Shown: in pieces, positions 38,653 to 46,774 of the stretch
Layout of the letters: every line of letters starts with the position of its first letter
How positions within the stretch are numbered: position 1 is the stretch's first letter
From: an uncultured Pelagibacteraceae bacterium
GTDB taxonomy: Bacteria; Pseudomonadota; Alphaproteobacteria; Pelagibacterales; Pelagibacteraceae
NCBI GenBank assembly: GCA_902560015.1
Contig: CACEKA010000002.1
Location: 1-64,000, forward strand
Reading direction: 5' to 3'
Length of the DNA: 64,000 nucleotides
Program-made: the position numbers and the translations under genes
Notes under the pieces: generated by a model
The model's database searches: none
What the model was told of the DNA's origin: nothing
What the model saw: the letters and a program-made list of their open reading frames with translations, nothing else

Positions 38653-39962
38653 TGGACATGGATCCAATTGTTAATGGTGGAATAGCTTTTGCAGCAGTCT
38701 TAATACTAATGGTATTGAATATTCCAATTGGAATTGCAATGTTACTGGTTGGATTTACAGGTTTTGCATTGATTTCTGGGTTTGATCCTGCAATTTTTGT
38801 TTTAGGTACTGCTCCTTTTGATTCTGTATCAAAATATACATTATCGGTGCTTCCTCTTTTCGTTTTAATGGGAAACCTTGCTAATAGCGCTAATTTATCT
38901 AGGAATTTATATGATGCTGCTTACGCGGTGGTTGGTCATTATAAAGGTGGATTAGCAATGTCTACTGTTGGAGCTTGTGCTGGATTTGGAATGATATGCG
39001 GTTCTTCTATTGCAACAGCGGCTACGATGTCACAAATGGCAGGACCAGAAATGAAAAGACATGGTTACAGTGATGCTTTGATAAGTGGTTCAATTGCATC
39101 AGGGGGTACTCTTGGAATTATAATTCCACCAAGTGTCATTTTAGTAATTTATGCATATCTAACAGAACAATCTGTTCAAGAACTTTTCTTTGCAGCATTA
39201 ATACCAGGATTGATAGCTGTAATTTTATACATGATAGCAATTAGAGTTTATCTCATAATTTATCCATCACATGGTGGTCATGGAAATAAGATGCCACTTA
39301 AAGAAAGAATTGCAGCGATTACAAAGGTTTTTCCAATTTTTTTAATTTTTGCAATTATCATGGGTGGTCTTTACCTTGGTTTTTTTACTGCAACAGAAAG
39401 TGCGGCTGTTGGAGTTGTGCTGGTATTATTATTTATTTTAGTAAGAGGGCAACTGACACTAAATTTATTAAAAGAAGCTTTATGGACAACAATCAAAACT
39501 GTTGGCTCTTTATATTTAATTGTAATCGGTGCAAGTATTTTTAATTATTTAATTACCGTAACCCAATTACCTTTTGCAGTAGTTGATTTCATAAATCACT
39601 TAGAACTTAAGCCTTTAGGAATTATTTTAGTTATTTGTGTTATTTATTTGGTGCTTGGAACCGTAATGGACTCTCTTGCAATGTTATTCCTTACTATTCC
39701 TGTTTTTTATCCTGTAATAGTTGATGCTGGAATAGACCCTGTTTGGTTTGGTATTTTTGCAGTGATAGTTGTAGAATTTGGATTAATTTCACCTCCTGTT
39801 GGAATGAACTTATTTGTCATTAAAGGAGTGATGCAAAATACTCCTCTTCAAACTATATGGTTTGGAACTGTTCCATTTTTGATCACAGATGTAATCAGAC
39901 TTGCTTTGATTATTGCATTTCCTGCAATATGCTTGTATTTACCAAGTTTAATGACTCCTTAG
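38652..39962 (+). CDS. dctM: TRAP transporter large permease DctM
   Basis: A 436-residue, 12-helix DctM-family permease: S-V-L-P-L-F-V-L-M-G, G-A-C-A-G-F-G-M-I-C-G-S-S, and the G-L-I-S-P-P-V-G-M-N-L-F-V motif near the C-terminus. It is the sodium-coupled core of the importer. It ends 3 bases before the convergent sulfatase. Confidence 0.93.
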   Translation: MDMDPIVNGGIAFAAVLILMVLNIPIGIAMLLVGFTGFALISGFDPAIFVLGTAPFDSVSKYTLSVLPLFVLMGNLANSANLSRNLYDAAYAVVGHYKGGLAMSTVGACAGFGMICGSSIATAATMSQMAGPEMKRHGYSDALISGSIASGGTLGIIIPPSVILVIYAYLTEQSVQELFFAALIPGLIAVILYMIAIRVYLIIYPSHGGHGNKMPLKERIAAITKVFPIFLIFAIIMGGLYLGFFTATESAAVGVVLVLLFILVRGQLTLNLLKEALWTTIKTVGSLYLIVIGASIFNYLITVTQLPFAVVDFINHLELKPLGIILVICVIYLVLGTVMDSLAMLFLTIPVFYPVIVDAGIDPVWFGIFAVIVVEFGLISPPVGMNLFVIKGVMQNTPLQTIWFGTVPFLITDVIRLALIIAFPAICLYLPSLMTP

Positions 39963-39965
39963 CGA

Positions 39966-41549
39966 TTACCAAACACCAATCATTATACCATCATCTTTAG
40001 TATAATCTCTTTCTTTAGTTACAAACTCATCCGTTGCTGCCACCCTATTTTTTCTATCTATTATTCTTTTAAGAAGTAATTCTTTCATCTCTTCTCTAAT
40101 TTTTGAATGATCTTTTGATCTACCTAAATCATTAAATTCATCTGGGTCATTTTTTAAATCAAATAGTTGAGGTTCAAATCCTTTATAATAAATATATTTC
40201 CATTCATTATTTCTAATCATAAATGCTCTTGCATCGGATGCTCCTAAATTTAGTATTTTTCGAGCTTCATTAAATGAATAATCAATTTCACTAAATACGA
40301 AATCTTTCCAATTTTTTAGATCTTCTCCTTTTATTACAGGCATTAAAGAATTTCCCTCTAATCTGTGTTTACTTACTGGGCTTTCTAATGCATCTAAAAA
40401 AGTTGGAAGTAAATCTATTGCTTCAATAAATCTCTTTTCTTTGGTTCCTCTAGTTTTATTTGCATGTTCACTTGGATCATAAATTATCATTGGTACTCTT
40501 ACAGACTGCTCATGAAATAATTCTTTCTCACCTAACCAATGATCTCCCTGGTAATCACCATGATCTGAAGTAAATACAATCATAGTGTCCTCCATATGAC
40601 CGGTGTCTTGTAAAAACTTAAATAATCTTCCCAAATTATCATCAATTTGTTTAATTAAACCCATGTATCCAGATAAAACTGTATTTCTAACCTCATCTTT
40701 TGAAAAAGTTTTTGAAATACTATTTTCCATAAATGCTTTGTAAACTGGATGATCATTATTTCTTTCTGCATCATTTCTATTCACAGGATAAAATTCATTT
40801 GCTGAATACATATTATGATAAGGGGCTGGTGCCATGTAAGGCCAATGTGGTTTAATATAGGATAAATGTAGAAACCATGGTTTATCTTTACTCTCTTCAA
40901 TAAATTCCATTGCCCGATTAGTCATGAAAGCTGTTTCAGAATGTTTTTCTGGAATTCTAGCAGCTTTATTGGAATTTCTTAATCTCCAACCACTTAAAAT
41001 TTTTCCATTTTCACCTTCTGCAGAATTAGCCCAATCATTCCATGGATTTGGTCCATCATAGCCAAGCTTAATTAACCACTCATTGTAAGATAAAGTTTTT
41101 TTTGAATTTTTTATTTGATTATTTGGATGAAGGCCATCATCTCTTTCATAAGGATCAAAACCTGGTTCACTAACAATCAATCCTATTTCAGTATCTTTAG
41201 TAATGCCTAATCTACTCATACCCTCTAAATCTGGTCTCATATGCGTTTTACCAACAACTCCAGTTCTTATTCCTGATTGACGTAGATAATCTCCAATAGT
41301 TAATTCTCCTATTGGAAGTGGAACTTGGTTCCAAGTTGAACCATGGCTAAAAACTGTTCTTCCAGTGTAATAAGATGCTCTTGATGGACCACATACAGGT
41401 GATTGGACAAAAGCAGATTCAAACTGAACTCCTTTTTTTGCCAAACTATCAATATTGGGAGTTTTTAAATGGGGATGACCATAGCAAGAAAGATAATCCC
41501 ATCTCAATTGGTCAGCCATTATAAAAAGAATATTATTAACTTTTCTCAT
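39966..41549 (-). CDS. Sulfatase-family hydrolase
   Basis: A 527-residue alkaline-phosphatase-superfamily sulfatase. C53 in C-G-P-S-R (53-57) is the formylglycine site, with metal ligands near D13 in M-A-D-Q and T-S-D-H-G-D further on. There is no signal peptide, so it acts in the cytoplasm. It needs a formylglycine-generating enzyme, not seen here. Possible substrates are sulfate esters (choline sulfate, aryl sulfates) or phosphonate esters. It lies between the TRAP/aromatic unit and the LLM operon and is transcribed alone. Confidence 0.87.
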   Translation of the reverse strand: MRKVNNILFIMADQLRWDYLSCYGHPHLKTPNIDSLAKKGVQFESAFVQSPVCGPSRASYYTGRTVFSHGSTWNQVPLPIGELTIGDYLRQSGIRTGVVGKTHMRPDLEGMSRLGITKDTEIGLIVSEPGFDPYERDDGLHPNNQIKNSKKTLSYNEWLIKLGYDGPNPWNDWANSAEGENGKILSGWRLRNSNKAARIPEKHSETAFMTNRAMEFIEESKDKPWFLHLSYIKPHWPYMAPAPYHNMYSANEFYPVNRNDAERNNDHPVYKAFMENSISKTFSKDEVRNTVLSGYMGLIKQIDDNLGRLFKFLQDTGHMEDTMIVFTSDHGDYQGDHWLGEKELFHEQSVRVPMIIYDPSEHANKTRGTKEKRFIEAIDLLPTFLDALESPVSKHRLEGNSLMPVIKGEDLKNWKDFVFSEIDYSFNEARKILNLGASDARAFMIRNNEWKYIYYKGFEPQLFDLKNDPDEFNDLGRSKDHSKIREEMKELLLKRIIDRKNRVAATDEFVTKERDYTKDDGIMIGVW

Positions 41550-41580
41550 ACAAAAAGAATAATACTTAATAAGAATTAAA

Positions 41581-41760
41581 TCTAATCAAAAAGGTGCTGG
41601 AGTTCCTTTTCTATAACTAAAACTTTTACATAATGAAAATTGGGAAGAGGATGAGTTTAAAGCACTAAATGAATTTTCTAATAATCTAGGAATTAGTTAT
41701 GAAGTTTTGGCATTTTCTTTATCTACAAAACAAGTAGCTGTAAAATTAAATAAAAACTAG
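41581..41760 (+). pseudogene. Fragment of unrecognised protein gene
   Basis: A plus-strand frame reads SNQKGAGVPFL, then TAA (41614-41616), then a 47-codon stretch rich in mixed residues (HNENWEEDEFKALNEFSNN and later SYEVLAFSLSTKQVAVKL) ending TAG at 41760. Composition looks like real protein rather than AT-rich noise, but there is no ATG and the frame is interrupted. I do not recognise the family. Best reading: the decayed 3' end of a gene. Confidence 0.35.
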
Positions 41761-41883
41761 GCTTTTTTATATACCCATAGCTTTTTAAAAATGTTATATA
41801 TGAATTATAAAGCGATACATAACTCATCGTTATATCCAATACGAAAGCGGGATCGGTCGACTTTTTTTAAATTAGAAAGTTTA

Positions 41884-41890
41884 AAGGAGG
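41884..41890 (+). promoter_or_regulatory. Strong Shine-Dalgarno of LLM operon
   Basis: AAGGAGG, a full anti-Shine-Dalgarno match, 4 bases before the ATG at 41895. It is the strongest ribosome site I saw in the window, where most genes have weak or no sites. Confidence 0.7.
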
Positions 41891-41894
41891 AAGC

Positions 41895-43064
41895 ATGAAT
41901 TTTGGATACTTTTGTAATACTACTAACTGGACACACAAGCCATATCACACATTATTAGATGAGACTAGGGAGATTACAGAGTACTGTGATCAAAATAAAT
42001 GGAATTCAATTTGGTATACAGAACATCATTTTAACCATGAAGGAATGGAATCTTGTACAAACCCTTTAATGATGGGTGCTGATGCTGCTGCAAGAACAAA
42101 TCAAATTAGAATTGGTCAAGCGTGTAATGTAATTACTTTTCATAATCCAATACAAATGGCTGAAGATGTGGCTCTTTTAGACCAATTATCAAAAGGTAGA
42201 GTTGAGGTTGGTATTGGTAGAGGAATTTATGGAAGAGAAGCTGTTAATCTAAATATTGAAGCTGATATGAAAGATCAGGCTAAAAATTTCAGACTATTTG
42301 AAGAAACTTTAACTATTTTAAAAAAAGCTTGGAAAGAAAAATTCTTTGATCATAAAGGTGAATTTTATACTTATCCTTCACCTGATTATGTTTGGCAACA
42401 TGATATGAGTAAACCAAGTGAAGAATTTATGGATATGAAAACTAATGTAATGAAAAAAATTAGTGTTTTACCTCAACCTTATCAAAAACCTTATCCACCA
42501 ATTCACCAAGTTGTAGACGGTATTAGATCTATTGAATGGGCTGCACAACAAGGTCTAAATATCATTATGTGGATACCGACAGTTAAAGCTTTAAAAATTA
42601 AGTTTGAAGCTTTTAAAAATGCAAAATCGGAAGCTGAAAAAAGAAATGTACCAATGGGTGAAGGAATTTCACTTGTAAGAGACATGTTTGTTGCTGACAC
42701 TATGGAAGAGGCAAAAGAAAAAGCTGGTGAACATATGGTAAATTATATGAGATGGGTATGTCATTGGCGAGGTTTAGGAAATCATATGGATCCAGGTGAA
42801 GAACTTCCTGAAACAAAAGGAAAATTAGATTTATTAAATTATGAATTTCTTCATAAAAGAAATATGTTATTTGGAACTCCTGAATACGTAGCTGATAAAA
42901 TTCATGAGCTAAAATCTGAATTAAACTTACAAAACTTACAAGTTTGGTCAAACTTTCCTGGAGTAAAACATGAAGACTGTATGAAAAGTATTAAGCTTTT
43001 TACTGAAAAAGTTATGCCTCACTTCCAAGATGATACAGATACTGAAGTCAAAAAAGTTTCGTGA
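41895..43064 (+). CDS. Luciferase-like (LLM) flavin-dependent monooxygenase
   Basis: A 389-residue bacterial-luciferase-like TIM-barrel protein. The S-I-W-Y-T-E-H-H-F motif near 37-45 and the L-L-D-Q-L-S-K-G-R-V-E-V-G-I-G-R-G motif are characteristic. Members use reduced FMN and O2 to oxidise alkanesulfonates, amines, N-heterocycles or aldehydes. No flavin reductase is adjacent, so reduced flavin must come from elsewhere. First gene of a plus-strand operon; overlaps the ThDP enzyme by 4 bases (GTGA). Confidence 0.9.
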   Translation: MNFGYFCNTTNWTHKPYHTLLDETREITEYCDQNKWNSIWYTEHHFNHEGMESCTNPLMMGADAAARTNQIRIGQACNVITFHNPIQMAEDVALLDQLSKGRVEVGIGRGIYGREAVNLNIEADMKDQAKNFRLFEETLTILKKAWKEKFFDHKGEFYTYPSPDYVWQHDMSKPSEEFMDMKTNVMKKISVLPQPYQKPYPPIHQVVDGIRSIEWAAQQGLNIIMWIPTVKALKIKFEAFKNAKSEAEKRNVPMGEGISLVRDMFVADTMEEAKEKAGEHMVNYMRWVCHWRGLGNHMDPGEELPETKGKLDLLNYEFLHKRNMLFGTPEYVADKIHELKSELNLQNLQVWSNFPGVKHEDCMKSIKLFTEKVMPHFQDDTDTEVKKVS

Positions 43065-44761
43065 TTAAATCACGAGAAAAAATATCAGGTGGCCAAGCTG
43101 CCGTTCAATCTTTAAAGAAGGAAAAAGTTGAGCATGTTTTTGGCCTTATTGGCTCAGCTACAATGGAGATGTTTGATGCTCTATATCACGAAAAAAAAAT
43201 AAAATTTATTGGTGTAAGGGATGAGAGAACTGGCACACATATGGCTGACGGATATGCGAGAGTATCAAATAAACCTGGGGTGATTATAGCTGGACAAAAT
43301 GGTCCTGGTGCAACTAATTTAGTAACAGGTGTTGCTCAAGCAAAAGCAGCTTTTTCACCTGTTATTGCTTTAGCTGGATCTTATTCAACAAAAGATAAAA
43401 TGGAAGATGCGTTTCAGGGTCTTGACCAGCAATCTTTATTTACACCTATTACTAAAAAAACATGGATAGTTAAAAAGTCAAAGATTATACCAAATGTGAT
43501 TAGTGATGCTTTTAGTCTAGCTATGAAACCAAGAAGAGGTCCTGTTTGTGTTAATTTACCAAGAAATATTTTGGCAGCAAAAAATAGTTATAAAATCAAT
43601 TCTAATAAGCCATCTTTTAAAAACGAGATCAATCTTAAAGGTAACAATGAGAAAATAAAAAAAGCAGCAAAAATTATAAGTGAATCTAATAAATTTGTAA
43701 TAATTGCAGGTGGTGGGATTAAATACACAGCTAAATATAAAGAAGTTATTAGACTTGCTGAATTATTAAACGTACCCATAGTTACAGCTGCAGGGCATGG
43801 AGATGCTATTCCGTTTAATCATAAGTTAAATGCTGGTCAAATGGGTCCCCGTGGAAACCCAGTTGCATCAAAACTTGTTAAAGAAGCAGATGTTATCTTA
43901 GCAATTGGAACTAGGTTGGGCTTTAATTCTACTTTTTACTCGTACGACAACATAAATAAAAAAGCAAAAATTATTCAAATTGAAATTGAAAAAAAAATGC
44001 TTGGTAAATATTTTCCTATAGTTGTTGGTATTAATGCTGATGCAGCTACAGCTACAAATCAGATATACAATGAAATAAAAAAACAAAGAATTAAATTAAA
44101 TATAAAAAATTGGACAAACACATATCTAAAAGAAAGAAAAAATTATCTTATTAATAGGGACAAAGACAATCTTGGAAAAAACTTTCCAATCCAACCAAAA
44201 GGATTATTTAAACAATTAAGAAAAGCTTTACCTAAAGATACAGCAATTACTCTAGATGCAGGAACGCTTTGTTTGCAAGCAACAGATGCTCTAGAATATT
44301 ATAATCCCCCTTCATTATTTACTCCTTTAGACTTTGGTTTAGTAGGTTTTTCTTTTGCTTGTGGCCTTGGTGTTAAAATTGCAAAACCTAAAAAAACTGT
44401 TGTCAGTTTAATGGGAGATGGTGGCTTTGGTATGACTATATCTGAATTAAGTACAGCAGTCGAATATGGAATAAATACAACAACTATTGTAATGAACAAT
44501 CAAAGTTGGGGAGCTGAAAAAGCTTATCAAAAAGATTTTTTTGGAAAAAGGTATTTGGGTGCAGACATTACTAGTCCTTCATTTGATAAAGTAGCAGAAT
44601 TATATGGTGCAAAAGGTTTTAAAGTTAAAAAGATTTCTGAAATCAACGAAGCAGTTAGAGCAGCAATTAAATGTAATAAGCCTGCAGTAGTTGATGTTGA
44701 TGTTGATCCTAGTGCATTATATAGTTTTAGAAGAGATAGTTTTAAACATAGGCAAAAATAA
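43061..44761 (+). CDS. Xsc-like ThDP-dependent enzyme
   Basis: A 566-residue thiamine-diphosphate enzyme of the acetolactate-synthase superfamily: catalytic E55 (R-D-E-R), central domain, and C-terminal ThDP/Mg site M-G-D-G-G-F-G-M...N-N-Q-S-W-G. The segments G-L-I-G-S-A near 28, W-G-A-E-K-x2-Q-x-D-F-F and C-terminal F-R-R-D resemble sulfoacetaldehyde acetyltransferase (Xsc) more than acetolactate synthase, judged from recalled family motifs. No pta lies adjacent, unlike typical xsc loci. GTG start overlapping the LLM stop; strongly coupled. Substrate is uncertain. Confidence 0.82.
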   Translation: MIKSREKISGGQAAVQSLKKEKVEHVFGLIGSATMEMFDALYHEKKIKFIGVRDERTGTHMADGYARVSNKPGVIIAGQNGPGATNLVTGVAQAKAAFSPVIALAGSYSTKDKMEDAFQGLDQQSLFTPITKKTWIVKKSKIIPNVISDAFSLAMKPRRGPVCVNLPRNILAAKNSYKINSNKPSFKNEINLKGNNEKIKKAAKIISESNKFVIIAGGGIKYTAKYKEVIRLAELLNVPIVTAAGHGDAIPFNHKLNAGQMGPRGNPVASKLVKEADVILAIGTRLGFNSTFYSYDNINKKAKIIQIEIEKKMLGKYFPIVVGINADAATATNQIYNEIKKQRIKLNIKNWTNTYLKERKNYLINRDKDNLGKNFPIQPKGLFKQLRKALPKDTAITLDAGTLCLQATDALEYYNPPSLFTPLDFGLVGFSFACGLGVKIAKPKKTVVSLMGDGGFGMTISELSTAVEYGINTTTIVMNNQSWGAEKAYQKDFFGKRYLGADITSPSFDKVAELYGAKGFKVKKISEINEAVRAAIKCNKPAVVDVDVDPSALYSFRRDSFKHRQK

Positions 44762-45391
44762 ATGTCACAAAAAGATATTGGTAATAAAATTCCAATTTAT
44801 AAGCTAAAAGCAGGTAAAGAAGTTGAAAACTATTATGATGAATGGACCGTTGAAAACAAATATGACAAAGATATGGTTGATTGGAAATATTCTGGACCTC
44901 AAGAAACCGTATACCTTTTTAAAAAACATGTTCCTAAAAAAGATATAAAAATTTTAGATGCAGGTTGCGGAACTGGGTTGGTGGGTGTTGAACTCAAACA
45001 AAATGGATTTAAAAACTTTGATGGAGCTGATTTTTCACAAAAAATGCTAGATCTAGTACCAGAAAATATTTATCAAAATTTATTTAAAATTGATCTTAAT
45101 CAAAAAATAAATATAGAAGATGATAGCTATGAGGGAATAACATGTGTAGGGACTTTTACTTTTGGTCATGTCAATCCTCCTGCACTTGATGAAATGGTGA
45201 GAATTTGTAAAACAGGGTCTCTAATTTGTTTTACGATAAATATTGGAATTTATAAGGAATATGGATTTGACAAAAAGATCAAAGAATTAGAAGATAAGAA
45301 TTCTTGGAAAATAATTGAATTCTTTAAATCAAATTATATTGCAAGCAAAGGGGTAAACGCTTGGTTAGTTTTAGCGGAAGTAACAAAATAG
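44762..45391 (+). CDS. Class I SAM-dependent methyltransferase
   Basis: A 209-residue methyltransferase with SAM motif I, I-L-D-A-G-C-G-T-G-L-V-G (near 62-73), and the acidic motif II region D-F-S-Q-K-M-L. It begins right after the ThDP gene stop with no gap. A short N-terminal region (1-45) may contact the acceptor. The acceptor cannot be inferred from sequence; operon context suggests a metabolite of the catabolic pathway. Confidence 0.85.
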   Translation: MSQKDIGNKIPIYKLKAGKEVENYYDEWTVENKYDKDMVDWKYSGPQETVYLFKKHVPKKDIKILDAGCGTGLVGVELKQNGFKNFDGADFSQKMLDLVPENIYQNLFKIDLNQKINIEDDSYEGITCVGTFTFGHVNPPALDEMVRICKTGSLICFTINIGIYKEYGFDKKIKELEDKNSWKIIEFFKSNYIASKGVNAWLVLAEVTK

Positions 45392-45397
45392 ATAATT

Positions 45398-45985
45398 ATG
45401 GATATTAATTTAAGAAAATTTACAAAATTTGTTGATAAAACTTTCATTGAAGGTGGTAAAAAAGCTAAAGAACCAGTTTTACTAGTTTCAGTTGCCGCTG
45501 TTTTTAAAAATCCTTGGCATGGAGAAGGTTTTGTTGAAGACTTAAGACCTATAATTTTAGATTTAGCACCTAAGCTTGGTGATTTATTAGTCCCAGAACT
45601 AATTAAAGAAATAGGATCTGCAGAAAAAATATTAGCGTATGGAAAAGCTGGAGTAGTTGGTTTAAATGGAGAAATAGAACATGCCTCAGCTTTCATACAC
45701 ACATTAAGATTTGGTAATAAATTTAGAGATGCTGTAGGTGGAACTTCTTATTTAAGTTTTACAAATACTAGAGGACCTGCAGGATCTAAGATTTCAATTC
45801 CAATGATGCATAAAACAGATTCGGGATTGCGACCTTATTATTTAACACACGAATTCACGATACATGATGCTCCATTCGATGATGAAATAGTTATAGCTAT
45901 TGGAGGAGCTTCAAGTGGAAGAGCTCATGCAAGAACCGGTGATAGATATCAAGATATGAAAGAAATGGGTATTGAGCCTAAATAG
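45398..45985 (+). CDS. DUF1185 (amino acid synthesis) family protein
   Basis: A 195-residue protein matching PF06684. Recognisable segments: A-A-V-F-K-N-P-W-H-G, L-A-Y-G-K-A-G-V-V-G-L-N-G-E-I-E-H, and the C-terminal S-S-G-R-A-H-A-R-T-G-D-R. The family is named for amino acid synthesis but has no secure reaction; it often occurs beside LLM monooxygenases, hydrolases and aldehyde dehydrogenases. Six bases after the methyltransferase and before the hydrolase. Confidence 0.85.
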   Translation: MDINLRKFTKFVDKTFIEGGKKAKEPVLLVSVAAVFKNPWHGEGFVEDLRPIILDLAPKLGDLLVPELIKEIGSAEKILAYGKAGVVGLNGEIEHASAFIHTLRFGNKFRDAVGGTSYLSFTNTRGPAGSKISIPMMHKTDSGLRPYYLTHEFTIHDAPFDDEIVIAIGGASSGRAHARTGDRYQDMKEMGIEPK

Positions 45986-45991
45986 TATTTC

Positions 45992-46774
45992 ATGACAACT
46001 GGGAATACTGCATCGGGTACATTTTATGTTTTCAATAAAAAAAAACAATCTATCCCAATAGTTTTTATTCATGGTGTAGGATTGACTTATGAAATTTGGC
46101 AACCTCAATTAGATTTTTTTAAAAACTACTCAAATCTATCATATGATATTCTTGGTCATGGAAAATCAACTTTAACAAAACAAAATATAAGTTTCGATGA
46201 TTTTTCAGAACAACTTATAGAATTAATTAATGAACTTAAAATTGAAAAGATTCATTTAGTTGGTTTTTCAATTGGGTCTTTAATAGCTAGAAATTTTGCA
46301 ACTAGATATAGTGACCGATTACAATCATTAATTCTTTTAGGCTCAATATATAAACGTTCTGAACAACAACAAAAAATAGTTAATGAAAGATTTGATCAAG
46401 CTAAAAAAGAATTAAAACTTTCAAGGCAAGCATTGAAAAGATGGTTTACCGACAAGTATTTAGAAAATAATCCCAATACCTATGAAAAAATTAGTTCAAT
46501 TTTATCTTCAAATAATATGGTTAATTTTTTGAGGGTTTATGAGCTATTTGTCAGACATAAAAACGATGAAGACTTTAAAAAAATTCAAAGTAAAACCTTA
46601 GTAATGACTGGAGAGCATGATATTGGTTCTACAATTGAAATGTCTCAACAGTTAAACAATATAATTGAGAATAGCGAATTAAAGATCATAAAAGATGGCA
46701 AACATCTTTGTGGTATTGAATGTGCAGATGATGTAAATTTAGCAATCAAAAATTTTGTGGATAAAAATGAGTAA
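45992..46774 (+). CDS. Alpha/beta hydrolase
   Basis: A 260-residue alpha/beta hydrolase: oxyanion H-G-V-G (27-30), nucleophile S93 in G-F-S-I-G, acid in M-T-G-E-H-D near 206-211, and catalytic His in D-G-K-H-L-C near 236. It could be a carboxylesterase, lactonase or meta-cleavage product hydrolase (MhpC-type). It overlaps the aldehyde dehydrogenase by 8 bases. Cytoplasmic; no signal peptide. Confidence 0.87.
   Translation: MTTGNTASGTFYVFNKKKQSIPIVFIHGVGLTYEIWQPQLDFFKNYSNLSYDILGHGKSTLTKQNISFDDFSEQLIELINELKIEKIHLVGFSIGSLIARNFATRYSDRLQSLILLGSIYKRSEQQQKIVNERFDQAKKELKLSRQALKRWFTDKYLENNPNTYEKISSILSSNNMVNFLRVYELFVRHKNDEDFKKIQSKTLVMTGEHDIGSTIEMSQQLNNIIENSELKIIKDGKHLCGIECADDVNLAIKNFVDKNE

Larger units (their letters stand above)
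41550..41894. other. 345-base intergenic region with gene remnant and leader
   Basis: The longest stretch without an intact gene. From 41563 to 41760 the plus strand reads as a protein-like frame broken by one stop (listed separately). From about 41815 to 41860 lies a locally GC-richer segment (ATACGAAAGCGGGATCGGTC) followed by T7, upstream of the LLM gene. No tRNA, hairpin terminator or known riboswitch could be recognised. Confidence 0.6.

Noticed and set aside
41811-41860. Known riboswitch or tRNA-like element
   Set aside because: No cloverleaf and no consensus I know fits; only a 4-bp helix (TCGT/ACGA) could be drawn. Kept only as a finding to check.
45334-45702. 122-codon open frame antisense to the DUF1185 gene
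   Set aside because: Shadow frame over conserved coding sequence.
46755-46766. TTG start of the aldehyde dehydrogenase
   Set aside because: The ATG at 46767 gives the natural ATGAGTAA overlap with the hydrolase stop and a normal N-terminus.
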